DNA of 64,000 bases, taken from Streptomyces sp. WP-1. GTDB taxonomy: Bacteria; Actinomycetota; Actinomycetes; Streptomycetales; Streptomycetaceae. Of this stretch, positions 43,471 through 54,476 are shown piece by piece. Below the pieces are notes generated by a model. It saw only the letters and a program-made list of their open reading frames with translations. It was not told the origin of the DNA and ran no database searches. Where the stretch lies: assembly GCF_030450125.1 (NCBI RefSeq), contig NZ_CP123923.1:6333501-6397500 (forward strand), read 5' to 3'. Positions within the stretch are counted from its first letter, which is position 1; each line of letters opens with the position of its first letter. The position numbers and the translations under genes were made by a program.

Positions 43471-43535
43471 AGCAGAAGCAGAAGCAGAAGCAGAAGCAGA
43501 AGCAGAAGCAGAAGCAGAAGCAGAAGCAGAAGCAG
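43471..43535. repeat. Hexanucleotide microsatellite (AGCAGA)n
   Basis: Ten perfect copies of AGCAGA plus AGCAG, 65 bases, immediately upstream of the DUF4232 gene (29 bases before its start). The tract is far richer in A than the surrounding genome. A multiple-of-six repeat in a promoter region could vary spacing. It has no spacers and is not CRISPR. No gene is supported in 43536-43671. Confidence 0.95.
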
Positions 43536-43671
43536 TGCGATGCGTGTGGTCGAAAATATCTGTATCCCGCAGCCAGTTACAGGCGGTTCTCCACGTTCTC
43601 CGCGTTCTGTCAGACCGCCTTCGGACGGATCACGGCCGCACCCATCGCGGCCATGGCAGAGGGACGTTGTG

Positions 43672-44832
43672 TCAGATGCGAAGGGTTCGGAAGAAGGCGC
43701 GGATGTCGTCGACGAACAGGTCGGGAACCTCGAATGCCGGAAAGTGCCCGCCTTCGGTGTGTTCCCGGAAGAAGACGGCACTGTCGTCGCCGGGGCCGAG
43801 AACCTTGCGGACCAGCGGGTCGCTGTAGAACAGGGAGGAGGCCATGGGGACATCGGAAGGACTGTCCCAGCCGGGGTTGTCGGCGTGGGCCAGTTCCCAG
43901 TAGAAGTCGGCCGCCGCGGGTCCGGTCCGGGTGAACCAGTAGAGGCTGGCGGTGATCAGGACGTTATCGCGGCTGATCGGTGTGGCGGGGTTGGCCCATT
44001 GCGCGAACTTCTCGGCGATCCAGGCCAGCTGGAGGATCGGCGAGTCGGTCAGGCCCGCCGAGAGGGCGTTGGGCGCGGTCGAGTGCAGCACCTTGTAGCC
44101 CTTCATCTGCGCCCATCTGCGCTGCGCCGCTTGGAGCCCGGCCTGCTCCTCCTGGCTCAGGCCCGCCGGCACGGGCAGATCCTCGCCGGCCATGCCGAGC
44201 TGGAGCCGGTCACCATGGGTGTGAGCGCCGATGATCCGCTCGGGCATCAGCGTGGCCGCTCGTCCGGTCACACCGGCCCCCAGATCGCCGCCCTCGACAC
44301 CGAAGCGCTCATAGCCCAGTCGGGTCATCAGCTCCCCGAAGGCCAGGGCGGTGCGCTCCAGGTTCCAGCCGCGCGCCGAGAGCGGGCTGGAGAAGACGAA
44401 GCCCGGCAGCGAGGGAATGACGAGATGAAACGCGTCTGCCGGATCTCCGCCGTGCGCGCGCGGGTCGGTCAGCGGTCCGCTCGCTTCCAGGAACTCCACG
44501 AACGACGTCGGATAACTGTGGTTGAGCAACAGCGGCGTGGCGTCCGGTTCCGGGGAGCGCAGGTGCAGGAAATGGATGGTCTGCCCGTCGATCTCGGTCA
44601 GGAACTGCGGGAAGGTGTTCAGCCGGGCCTCGTGGGCCCGCCAGTCGAAACCGTCCGCCCAATAGGCGGCCAGGCCGTGAAGGTAGCTGGATGGGATGCC
44701 GTGATCCCACTCCGACGCGGCTCCGGGCACCGGGTACGGCGAACGGGTACGGGCCAGACGCGCCCGCAGATCATCGAGGTCGGCCTGTGGAATCCCGATC
44801 CGGAACGGGCTGATGTCGGCGCACATGACCAT
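43672..44832 (-). CDS. Epoxide hydrolase family protein (EHN domain + alpha/beta hydrolase)
   Basis: A 386-residue protein. An N-terminal epoxide-hydrolase domain (FRIGIPQADLDDLRARLART, then EWDHGIPSSYLHGLAAYW) precedes an alpha/beta-hydrolase core with oxyanion HSYPTSFVEFLE (usually HGWPGS), nucleophile elbow GVEGGDLGAGV (Asp in GGDLG) and catalytic His in EHTEGGHFPAFEVPD. The tyrosine pair expected in the cap is plausible in SLYWFTRTG. ATG 44832 (MVMCADISPF) is chosen; ATG 44826 is the alternative and a longer frame to 44910 runs into the argC promoter. It is divergent from argC. HSYP in place of HGWP is somewhat unusual. Confidence 0.85.
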   Translation of the reverse strand: MVMCADISPFRIGIPQADLDDLRARLARTRSPYPVPGAASEWDHGIPSSYLHGLAAYWADGFDWRAHEARLNTFPQFLTEIDGQTIHFLHLRSPEPDATPLLLNHSYPTSFVEFLEASGPLTDPRAHGGDPADAFHLVIPSLPGFVFSSPLSARGWNLERTALAFGELMTRLGYERFGVEGGDLGAGVTGRAATLMPERIIGAHTHGDRLQLGMAGEDLPVPAGLSQEEQAGLQAAQRRWAQMKGYKVLHSTAPNALSAGLTDSPILQLAWIAEKFAQWANPATPISRDNVLITASLYWFTRTGPAAADFYWELAHADNPGWDSPSDVPMASSLFYSDPLVRKVLGPGDDSAVFFREHTEGGHFPAFEVPDLFVDDIRAFFRTLRI

Positions 44833-44907
44833 CAATCTAAGAACATTCCGGATGAATCGCCATAAGGGACCCCGGCACCCGATTCCCGTCGCCCCTCCCC
44901 GCATACT

Positions 44908-47135
<2,228 letters not shown>

Positions 47136-47139
<4 letters not shown>

Positions 47140-48044
47140 CGACGACCCGTAAGCACACGGCCCTGCCCAAGGCGCAGACCCTCATCGAGGCGCTGCCCTG
47201 GCTGACCCGGCACCACGGAAAGACTGTCGTCGTCAAGTTCGGCGGCAACGCCATGGTCGACGAGGAACTGAAGGCCGCCTTCGCCCAGGACGTCGTCTTC
47301 CTGCGGCACGCCGGGCTCAGGCCGGTCGTGGTGCACGGCGGCGGCCCCCAGATCAGCGCCGCCCTCGACCGGCACGGCATCGTCAGCGAGTTCAAGGCGG
47401 GCCTGCGGGTCACCACCGAGGACGCCATGGACGTCGTACGGATGGTGCTCGCCGGACAGGTGCAGCGCGAACTGGTCGGCCTGCTCAACCAGCACGGCCC
47501 GCTCGCCGTCGGCCTCACCGGCGAGGACGCCCACACCATCACCGCTACCAAGCATCTGCCCGAGATCGACGGGGAGTTGGTCGACATCGGGCGCGTCGGC
47601 GAGATCACCGCGATCGACACCGGCGCCATCGAGGCCCTGCTCGCCGACGGCCGCATCCCGGTCGTCTCCTCCATCGCCCGCAGTCAGGACGACGGTCATG
47701 TCTACAACGTCAATGCTGATACGGCGGCTGCGGCACTCGCTGCGGCCCTTGGCGCCGAAACTCTCATGGTCCTCACCGATGTCGAGGGCCTCTACGAGGA
47801 CTGGCCGCACTCCGACGAGGTGATCAGTCGCCTCACCGCCACCCAACTGGAGAAGCTGCTTCCGGAGTTGAGCTCCGGCATGGTGCCCAAGATGCGGGGC
47901 TGCCTGCACGCCGTGCGCCATGGTGTGCAGACCGCCCGGGTCATCGACGGCCGGGTGCAGCACTCCATCCTGCTGGAGATCTTCACCGACGAGGGCATCG
48001 GCACCATGGTCGTGCCCGACGAGCCCGAAGGGGACGCACAGTGA
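47136..48044 (+). CDS. argB: Acetylglutamate kinase
   Basis: A 302-residue amino-acid kinase phosphorylating N-acetylglutamate, usually the arginine-inhibited step in organisms with the ArgJ cycle. [14 protein letters not shown] at residue 32, [10 protein letters not shown] near 66, [20 protein letters not shown] near 188 and the N-terminal helix [16 protein letters not shown], the feature associated with hexameric arginine-sensitive kinases. Coupled on both sides by four-base overlaps. Confidence 0.98.
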
Positions 48045-49249
48045 CGGGGCACCACAGCGGCAACGAGGACCTGACCCGGCGCTGGCAGGGCGCGCTCATG
48101 AACAACTACGGCACCCCCCGCCTGCCGCTGGTGCGCGGCGCGGGCGCCACCGTGTGGGACGCCGAGGGCCGCGCCTACACCGACTTCGTCGGCGGCATCG
48201 CCACCAACGCGCTCGGCCACGCCCACCCGGCGATCGTGGACGCCGTCAGCAAGCAGATCGCCTCCCTCGGCCATGTCTCCAACCTGTTCGTGGCCGAGCC
48301 GCCCGTCGCGCTCGCCGAACGGCTGCTCCAGCTCTTCGGCCGCGAGGGCCGGGTGTTCTTCTGCAACTCCGGCGCCGAGGCCAACGAGGCCGCCTTCAAG
48401 ATCGGCCGGCTCACGGGGCGCACCCATGTCGTCGCCACCGAGGGCGGCTTCCACGGCCGTACGATGGGCGCCCTCGCGCTCACCGGGCAGCCCGCCAAGC
48501 AGGACCCCTTCCGGCCGCTGCCCGGCGATGTCACCCACGTCCCCTACGGCGACGCCCAGGCCCTGGCCGCGGCCGTCACCGACGAGACCGCCATGGTGAT
48601 CATCGAGCCGATCCAGGGCGAGAACGGCGTCGTCGTGCCCCCGGCCGGCTATCTCAAGGCCGCCCGCGCCATCACCGCGGCCACCGGCGCCCTGCTGGTC
48701 CTGGACGAGGTGCAGACCGGCGTCGGCCGCACCGGCACCTGGTTCGCCTACCAGGCCCACGAGGGCGTGCTGCCCGATGTGGTCACCCTCGCCAAGCAGC
48801 TCGGCGGCGGCCTCCCGCTCGGCGCCACCGTCGCCTTCGGCCGCGCCGCCGAACTGCTCCGGCCGGGGCAGCACGGTACGACCTTCGGCGGCAACCCGGT
48901 CGCCTGCGCGGCGGGGCTCGCCGTCCTCGACACCATCGAGGGCGAGGGACTGCTGGAGAACGTGAAGCGGCAGGGCGAGAAGCTGCGCGCGGGCATCGAG
49001 GCGCTGGGCCACCCGCTGGTCGGCCATGTCCGGGGTGCGGGCCTGCTCCTGGGTATCGTGCTCACCGGGCCGCGCGCGCACGAGGTGCAGCAGGCGGCCC
49101 AGGAGGCCGGTTTCCTGGTGAACGCCCCCGCCCCCGACGTCGTACGGCTCATGCCCCCGCTGAACCTGCGCGACGACGAGGCGGGCGCCCTGCTCCAGGC
49201 GCTGCCCGGCATCCTCGACGCAGGCGGGGACGGACGATCCGGAGAATGA
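48041..49249 (+). CDS. argD: Acetylornithine aminotransferase
   Basis: A 402-residue class III PLP aminotransferase converting N-acetylglutamate semialdehyde to acetylornithine. [15 protein letters not shown] near residue 48, [15 protein letters not shown] near 106, [14 protein letters not shown] near 223, PLP Lys in [16 protein letters not shown] near 251, [10 protein letters not shown] near 280. GTG 48041 overlaps argB; argR follows after seven bases. Confidence 0.98.
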   Translation: MTGHHSGNEDLTRRWQGALMNNYGTPRLPLVRGAGATVWDAEGRAYTDFVGGIATNALGHAHPAIVDAVSKQIASLGHVSNLFVAEPPVALAERLLQLFGREGRVFFCNSGAEANEAAFKIGRLTGRTHVVATEGGFHGRTMGALALTGQPAKQDPFRPLPGDVTHVPYGDAQALAAAVTDETAMVIIEPIQGENGVVVPPAGYLKAARAITAATGALLVLDEVQTGVGRTGTWFAYQAHEGVLPDVVTLAKQLGGGLPLGATVAFGRAAELLRPGQHGTTFGGNPVACAAGLAVLDTIEGEGLLENVKRQGEKLRAGIEALGHPLVGHVRGAGLLLGIVLTGPRAHEVQQAAQEAGFLVNAPAPDVVRLMPPLNLRDDEAGALLQALPGILDAGGDGRSGE

Positions 49250-49256
49250 GACGACG

Positions 49257-49802
49257 ATGAGCCAGGCGCAGGAGCACGAGCAACAGACAGGTGCCGGGCC
49301 CGCCGTGCCGCAGACGCGCACCGCACGGCACCGCCGGATCGTGGACATCCTCAACCGGGAGCCGGTGCGCTCGCAGAGCCAGCTGGCCAAGCTGCTCGCC
49401 GACGACGGGCTCAGCGTCACCCAGGCGACGCTGAGCCGGGACCTCGACGAGCTGAACGCGGTCAAGATCCGCAACAACGACGGCGACCTCATCTACGCCG
49501 TGCCCAGCGAGGGCGGCTTCCGCACCCCGCGCGCACCGCTCGGCGAGTCCGCCAAGGAGGAGCGGATGCGGCGCCTGTCCCAGGAGCTGCTGATCTCCGC
49601 GGAGGCCTCGGCCAACCTGGTCGTGCTGCGCACCCCGCCCGGCGCCGCCCAGTTCCTCGCCTCGGCCATCGACCAGGCCGAGCTGCACGACATCCTCGGC
49701 ACCATCGCGGGCGACGACACCCTGCTGCTGATCAGCCGCAACCCGACCGGCGGCCAGGCCCTCGCCGACCATCTGCTCAAGCTCGCGCAGAACGGCCACT
49801 GA
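49257..49802 (+). CDS. argR: Arginine repressor
   Basis: A 181-residue ArgR. A winged-helix N-domain ([20 protein letters not shown], then [18 protein letters not shown]) is followed by a hexamerisation/arginine-binding domain with [20 protein letters not shown] and [13 protein letters not shown] (the GDD arginine contact). About 20 extra N-terminal residues are usual in actinomycetes. As last gene of the cluster it is autoregulated through the argC promoter. Predicted also to control argG by the ARG box at 55379. Confidence 0.97.
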   Translation: MSQAQEHEQQTGAGPAVPQTRTARHRRIVDILNREPVRSQSQLAKLLADDGLSVTQATLSRDLDELNAVKIRNNDGDLIYAVPSEGGFRTPRAPLGESAKEERMRRLSQELLISAEASANLVVLRTPPGAAQFLASAIDQAELHDILGTIAGDDTLLLISRNPTGGQALADHLLKLAQNGH

Positions 49803-49891
49803 GCCGCGCCCCGACCGGCATGCGGGTCCCCGCCCCGCGGCGGAGAATGGGAGCGGCAATCTCCCTGTGGCCGTCGGCCGTATAAAGAGGT

Positions 49892-50479
49892 GTGTCGGGT
49901 TTGCGGTTTCCCGTGGGTCGCCTCCCGGACGAGGCTCTGCTGTCCGGGCTGGCCACCGGAGACCAGGAGCTGGCCGTCGTCTTCGTACGACGTTTCCAGC
50001 ACCGGGTCTTCGGTGTCGCCATGGCCGTCACCGGGGACCGCCAGCTCGCCGAGGACGTCGCCCAGCAGACGTTCGAACGCGCGTGGCGGCACGCGCAGAT
50101 CTACGACTCGCGCCGTGGTTCGGTCACCACCTGGCTGACCACCATCGCGCACAACCTGGCCATCGACGCCGTACGCGCCCGGCGCACCGAGCCGGTGGCC
50201 CCCGAGGACCTCGACGCCCTCCTCGGCACCGTCACCGAGACCCCCGAGCGCTGGGCGCTGGCCGACGAGGCGTCCGCCCGGCTGCGGGCGGCCGTCTCCC
50301 GGCTGCCCCGCGAACAGGCGCGGGCCCTGATGATGGCCGGCATCTACGGAATGACCGCCCAGCAGGTCGCCGACACGGAACGGATCCCGCTGGGCACCGC
50401 CAAGACCCGCATCAGAGCGGCGATGGGCAAACTGCGCACCACTTTGTCGGCTCCGGAGCGAGGCGGCCATGTCCAGTGA
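49892..50479 (+). CDS. ECF-family RNA polymerase sigma factor
   Basis: A 195-residue sigma-70 factor with regions 2 and 4 only. Region 2 is AEDVAQQTFERAWRHAQIYD with DSRRGSVTTWLTTIAHNLAIDAVRARR; region 4 is LPREQARALMMAGIYGMTAQ with ERIPLGTAKTRIRAAMGKLR. GTG 49892 lies too close to AAAGAGG; TTG 49901, ten bases away and in frame, may be the true start. It overlaps the anti-sigma gene by 11 bases. Resembles SigK/RskA-type pairs. Confidence 0.93.
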   Translation: MSGLRFPVGRLPDEALLSGLATGDQELAVVFVRRFQHRVFGVAMAVTGDRQLAEDVAQQTFERAWRHAQIYDSRRGSVTTWLTTIAHNLAIDAVRARRTEPVAPEDLDALLGTVTETPERWALADEASARLRAAVSRLPREQARALMMAGIYGMTAQQVADTERIPLGTAKTRIRAAMGKLRTTLSAPERGGHVQ

Positions 50480-51254
50480 CGCGAACTGCGAGAAAATGCG
50501 CGAGATCGGCGCCGAGCTGGCGCTGGGCGTGCTGCCCGGACGTGAGCGCGCGGAGGCGGTCGCCCACCTGGACAGCTGCGCGGACTGCCGGGATTTCGTC
50601 CGGCAGCTGACCCTGGTCGGCGACCGGCTGATCGGCCTGCTGCCCTGCCAGGAGCCGCCGCTGGGCTTCGAGACCCGGGTGGCCCGCAGCCTCGCCCAGC
50701 AGGCCGCCGCGGACGGGCGCGCCGCCGGGCGCGCCTCCGCGTTCCCGGCCCTGCGCGGGCGGGCCCGCCGGGCCCGGATCCGGCTCGGGGCGGCCGCGGC
50801 CGGCCTCGCGGTGGTCGCCGGGTTCGCCGGCTGGGGCATCGGCACCGCCGTGGAGACGGTCACCGCCTCGCCCCCGCACACCATGGAGTCCGAACCCATG
50901 CTGGTCGGGGACATGACCGCGGACTCGGCCGACGGCTCACCCATCGGCGAGGTGTACGCCCACCCCGGCAACCCCGGCTGGATCTTCGTCTCCGTCGACC
51001 TCGCCGGGCACGGCAGCGCGTACAGCGGCCGGGTCAGCTGTGTGCTGGAGCGCTCCGACGGTACGACCGTGCGGGTGGGCGACTTCACCGTCCGCGGGGG
51101 GCAGGGCCACTGGGGGGCCCAGACGCCCGTCGACGCGGACGCGGTCTCCGGCGCCCGGCTGACCTCCGCCGACGGCACGGTCCTCGCCCGCGCCCACCTC
51201 CAGACCGGGCACGTACTGACCCGGGAGACGCATGTGCCGTCCCAGCAGACATGA
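50469..51254 (+). CDS. Zinc-binding membrane anti-sigma factor (RskA-like)
   Basis: A 261-residue partner. The cytoplasmic ZAS domain has His-Cys-Cys ligands in AVAHLDSCADCRDF (HxxxCxxC, near residue 33), then one membrane helix (LGAAAAGLAVVAGFAGWGIG, residues about 100-120) and an external RskA-like beta domain (GEVYAHPGNPGWIFVSVDL). It should hold the ECF factor inactive until a surface or redox signal triggers release or proteolysis. Overlaps the sigma gene, ensuring stoichiometry. Convergent with the ABC exporter gene. Confidence 0.9.
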   Translation: MSSDANCEKMREIGAELALGVLPGRERAEAVAHLDSCADCRDFVRQLTLVGDRLIGLLPCQEPPLGFETRVARSLAQQAAADGRAAGRASAFPALRGRARRARIRLGAAAAGLAVVAGFAGWGIGTAVETVTASPPHTMESEPMLVGDMTADSADGSPIGEVYAHPGNPGWIFVSVDLAGHGSAYSGRVSCVLERSDGTTVRVGDFTVRGGQGHWGAQTPVDADAVSGARLTSADGTVLARAHLQTGHVLTRETHVPSQQT

Positions 51255-51276
51255 GGGCGCGACGACAGCCAGCGGG

Positions 51277-53121
51277 TTACGACAGCACGGTGCCGGTGTT
51301 CAGCCGGTGCAGCCGGGCGTACGTCCCGTCGCGCACCAGCAGATCGCCGTGGGCGCCGTCCTCCACGACCCGGCCCCGGTCCAGCACCACGATCCGGGTG
51401 GCGTCGCGCACGGTGAGCAGGTTGTGCGAGATGACGATGGTGGTCCGCCCCGCCATCAGCCGGCGCAGCGGCTCCATGATCCGATGGCCGGAGTCGGCGT
51501 CGATCCCGGTGGTCGGCTCGTCCAGCAGCAGCACCGGCGCGTCCCTGACCATCGCGCGGGCGATGGCGAGGCGCTGGCACTGACCCCCGGACAGGGTGCG
51601 GCCGCGCTGGCCCACGAGGGTGTCGTAGCCGTCCGGGAGCCGTTCGACGAACTCGTGCGCGTCCGCCGCGCGCGCCGCCGCGACGATCTCCGCCTCGGAC
51701 GCCTCCGGGCGGCCGTAGGCGATGTTCTCCCGCACCGTGCCGTGGAAGACCAGGGTCTCCTGGAGCACCACCGCGACGCTCTCGCGTACGTCGGCCAGAC
51801 GCAGTTCGCGCAGATCGGTGCCGTCGAGCCGGACCGCCCCCCGGTCGGGGTCGTAGAACCGCAGCTGGAGCCGCGCGGCGGTGGACTTGCCCGCGCCGCT
51901 CGCCCCGACCAGCGCCAGCGTCTCGCCGGGCGCCACCCGGAACGACACGTCCGCGAGGGCCCAGGGACCGGCGCCGGGATAGCGGAACCAGACGCCGTCG
52001 AACTCCACCGCCCCGCGCGCCCGGCCGAGGGGGCGGGCATCGGCGCGCTCGGTGACCTGCGGCCGCTGGTCCAGCAGTTCGATGATCCGCTCGGCCGAGG
52101 CGGCGGCGGAGTAGAAGGTGGTGCCGAGCCCGGACAGGCCGTGGACCGGGCTGTACATCTTGCCGATCAGGGCGAGGAAGACCAGCAGTCCGCCGAGGGT
52201 CAGCTGGCCCTGGGACAGCTTCCAGGTGCCGAGGCCCAGCACCGCGAGGCCGCCCGCCACCTCGATGATCTCCACGAGAGGGGCGTACAGGGACCGGATC
52301 CGCGTCGAGGCCATCACCGCCCGGAACCGGCCCACGCTCTCCCGCTCGAACCGGCGCGCCTCCCAGCCCTGCCGGTTGTACGCCTGCACGAGCGCGACAT
52401 TGCCGAGCACCTCCTCGGCGATCGCGCTGAGCGAGCCGGTGCGCCGTCTGCGCTCCCGGGAGGCGTCCTTGATCAGCCGCGAGAAGTGCCGGGCGGCGCC
52501 CCAGAACAGCGGCACGATGACCAGCGCGAGCAGGGTCAGATCCCAGCTCAGATAGAACAGCAGGCCGACGAAGACGGCCAGTTGGAGCACGTAGTACAGG
52601 GCGTCGGCCACACCCGAGAGCAGGAAGGTCTCGACCGCGTCCACGTCACCCGTGACACGGGAGAGCACATCGCCGAGCCGCCGGCGTTCGAAGAAGCCGA
52701 GGGACAGGCCCTGCACATGCCGGAAGACGTCGCAGCGCAGTGAGAGCAGGAAGCGTTCGCCGACCCAGGTGGAGGTCATCTCGTCGGCGAAGCCGAAGAC
52801 GCCGGAGCACAGGATCAGCCCCAGGTAGGCCGGGGCGATCCACAGAAAGGGGTGCAGGTCCCGGGGGACCAGCACCTGGTCCACGACGCTCTTGAACAGC
52901 CACAGCTCCCCGGCGTCGATGACCGGTCCGGTCAGGCTGAGCAGCAGCAGCGGGATCAGCCAGCGCCGGTTGCCGCGCGTGTAGGGCCAGAACCGGCGGA
53001 AGACCGCGCGCGGTGAGACCGTGGGCGCGGCCGCGACGACCTCGCCGGATGCCTCGGGGGTGTCGTAGGGAGGGTCGTCGGGGTCTCCCCAGGACAGCAG
53101 ACGCCGCAGGACTCGCGCCAT
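51277..53121 (-). CDS. ABC exporter half-transporter (fused permease-ATPase)
   Basis: A 614-residue B-type half-transporter that should homodimerise. Six helices span about residues 50-330, with the ATPase from 360: Walker A VGASGAGKSTAA, Q-loop VVLQETLVFHG, signature LSGGQCQRLAIARAM (Cys replaces the usual Gln), Walker B VLLLDEPTTGID, switch His VISHNLLTVRD. It resembles multidrug/lipid exporters such as BmrA/MsbA. Monocistronic; the histidine-rich gene lies 76 bases upstream on the same strand and may be co-transcribed. Substrate unknown. Confidence 0.93.
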   Translation of the reverse strand: MARVLRRLLSWGDPDDPPYDTPEASGEVVAAAPTVSPRAVFRRFWPYTRGNRRWLIPLLLLSLTGPVIDAGELWLFKSVVDQVLVPRDLHPFLWIAPAYLGLILCSGVFGFADEMTSTWVGERFLLSLRCDVFRHVQGLSLGFFERRRLGDVLSRVTGDVDAVETFLLSGVADALYYVLQLAVFVGLLFYLSWDLTLLALVIVPLFWGAARHFSRLIKDASRERRRRTGSLSAIAEEVLGNVALVQAYNRQGWEARRFERESVGRFRAVMASTRIRSLYAPLVEIIEVAGGLAVLGLGTWKLSQGQLTLGGLLVFLALIGKMYSPVHGLSGLGTTFYSAAASAERIIELLDQRPQVTERADARPLGRARGAVEFDGVWFRYPGAGPWALADVSFRVAPGETLALVGASGAGKSTAARLQLRFYDPDRGAVRLDGTDLRELRLADVRESVAVVLQETLVFHGTVRENIAYGRPEASEAEIVAAARAADAHEFVERLPDGYDTLVGQRGRTLSGGQCQRLAIARAMVRDAPVLLLDEPTTGIDADSGHRIMEPLRRLMAGRTTIVISHNLLTVRDATRIVVLDRGRVVEDGAHGDLLVRDGTYARLHRLNTGTVLS

Positions 53122-53197
53122 GGGATCCGTTCCTCGGACAGCGGCCGGGCGGACCGGGTCCCTGGGGCCCCGGTCCGCTCAGCCTGTGGGTGGTCGG

Positions 53198-53404
53198 TCA
53201 GTAGCCGCCGTGTCCGCCGTGTCCGCCGTGACCGTGGCCACCGCGTCCGTGGTCATGGCCGTGACCGTGACGGTCGCCATGCCGGTGTCCGTGGCGGTGG
53301 AAGCGGTCGAAAGCGTCGAAGCGGTCGTCGTCGTAGCGGTCGTGGCCGTGTCCGTGGCCGTGGCCGCCGCCACCCTTGGGCAGCAGACTGCTGAAGATAG
53401 CCAT
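53198..53404 (-). CDS. Histidine-rich micro-protein, probably metal-binding
   Basis: A 68-residue protein: MAIFSSLLPKGGGG, then runs of HG dipeptides, an acidic/aromatic centre DRYDDDRFDAFDRF and a Gly-His tail ending HGGHGGY. Sixteen of 68 residues are His, with many Gly, Asp and Arg and no Cys. AGGAGG lies six bases before ATG 53404, which settles the start. Nickel, zinc or copper storage or delivery is inferred from composition only. I recognise no family. It lies between the ABC exporter and an apbE remnant. Confidence 0.8.
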   Translation of the reverse strand: MAIFSSLLPKGGGGHGHGHGHDRYDDDRFDAFDRFHRHGHRHGDRHGHGHDHGRGGHGHGGHGGHGGY

Positions 53405-53499
53405 CACGTTCCTCCTGGAAAATCGCTGCACCTGGGATACGTCCGAGGACGGCACAGGGATGGCTCCTCGGCGAAAAAATTTCCCTTTCAACCCCTTTT

Positions 53500-54220
53500 T
53501 CACGCTATGTACGCGGCCAGTCCCGTGGTGTGGAGCACCTCGCCGTCCGCCGTGAGCAGCAGTCCCTCGGCACCGGGCAGCGACTCCAGCCAGGCGAGGC
53601 CCGACCGCGACCCCCGCGCGAAAGCGGCCGTGGCCCAGCAGTCCGCCCAGGTCAGGCAGGGGGCCACCACGGTCGCCGCCACCAGATCGGTGACCGCGGG
53701 CCGCCCGGCGCGCGGGTCCACGACGTGTGCCCCCCGCTCGGCCGTGCCCGAGGTGGCGCCGGCCGGCTCACCCGCCCCCCGCCGTCGACACCACCGCGGT
53801 GAGCCCGCCCAGGAGCAGGGGATCCGCGACCCCCACCCGCCAGCGCCGCCCCGGCTCCGGCGCGCCCAGCGCCTGCATATCGCCGCCACCGTTGACGGCG
53901 ACCCCGGTCACCCCGGCCGGCCGCCGCGCCGCCCGCTCCGCCGACCAGCCCTTGACGATGCCGGTGGGATCCGGCGCTCCTCGGTACCGCGCGCTGAACC
54001 ACCCCTCGCTCACCCGCTCCGCCTCCGCCGCGAGCCCCAGCACCCGCGCGACCTCCGGCGGGCACCGCTCCACGGCCAGCTCACCCCGGGCCGGCCGCGA
54101 CACCGCGCTGTCCGTGCGACAAGTGCTGAACACCGCGTCCACGCCGTGCAGTTGGGCCACCACCTCCCCGAGCGCCGCCCGCACGGCACGGCTCTCCCCG
54201 CCCCGCACATCGAAGAAGAA
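53500..54220 (-). pseudogene. apbE: Truncated and frameshifted FAD:protein FMN transferase (ApbE)
   Basis: ApbE attaches FMN covalently to target flavoproteins. The remnant begins without its normal N-terminus at FFFDVRGGESRAVRAAL (54200-54220). It continues with STCRTDSAVSRPARGELAVE, DPTGIVKGWSAERAARR and VNGGGDMQALGAPEPGRRW, and reaches a stop at 53768 after VVSTAGGG. The rest, EPAGATSGTAERGAHVVDPR with TWADCWATAAFARG, resumes in the next frame to 53500. The shift lies in a six-base homopolymer at 53775-53780. Missing start plus frameshift make it non-functional as read. Its 5' break abuts a histidine-kinase fragment. Confidence 0.85.
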
Positions 54221-54423
54221 GCCCCGGCATACCCGAGGACCTGCGCTCCGCCGTCTTCGAACGCTTCGCCCGCGCCGGCCACCGCCGCCACGGCGACACC
54301 CCCGCCATGGGCGCGGGCCTCGGCCTGTCGATCGTCTCGGCGGTGGTGGAGGCACACGGCGGGACGGTGGAGGCCGAGAGCCGGCCGGGCTCCACGACGT
54401 TCCGGGTCACCTTGCCCGCCTGA
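54221..54423 (+). pseudogene. 3' fragment of a sensor histidine kinase (HATPase domain tail)
   Basis: From 54223 the plus strand encodes PGIPEDLRSAVFERFARAGH, then AGLGLSIVSAVVEAHGG and a normal kinase end RPGSTTFRVTLPA before TGA at 54421. These are the G1 box (GPGIP, its first Gly codon broken), F box and G2 box of an HATPase_c domain. Everything upstream (sensor, HisKA, N box) is missing, and the adjoining bases belong to apbE on the other strand. The end of the fragment is intact, which implies a deletion rather than decay. Confidence 0.88.
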
Positions 54424-54470
54424 AGGGGCGCGGGGCCGCGTCGATATGCGGCTCCGCCGCGCGGGCGCAC
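54419..54470. repeat. Interspersed GGGGCGCGGGG repeat, degenerate copy
   Basis: GAAGGGGCGCGGGGCCGCGT right after the kinase-fragment stop is the same element family seen at 9911, 10017 and 58193. It ends near the L,D-transpeptidase stop and may terminate both transcripts. Confidence 0.55.
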
Positions 54471-54476
54471 GGCGCG

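Noticed and set aside
43471..43535. Hexamer array considered as CRISPR
   Set aside because: Contiguous units with no spacers and no cas genes; a simple-sequence repeat.
43029..43934. Open frame encoding a Lys-Gln repeat protein through the microsatellite
   Set aside because: The frame is antisense to DUF4232 and epoxide hydrolase coding; the KQ repeats come only from the hexamer tract.
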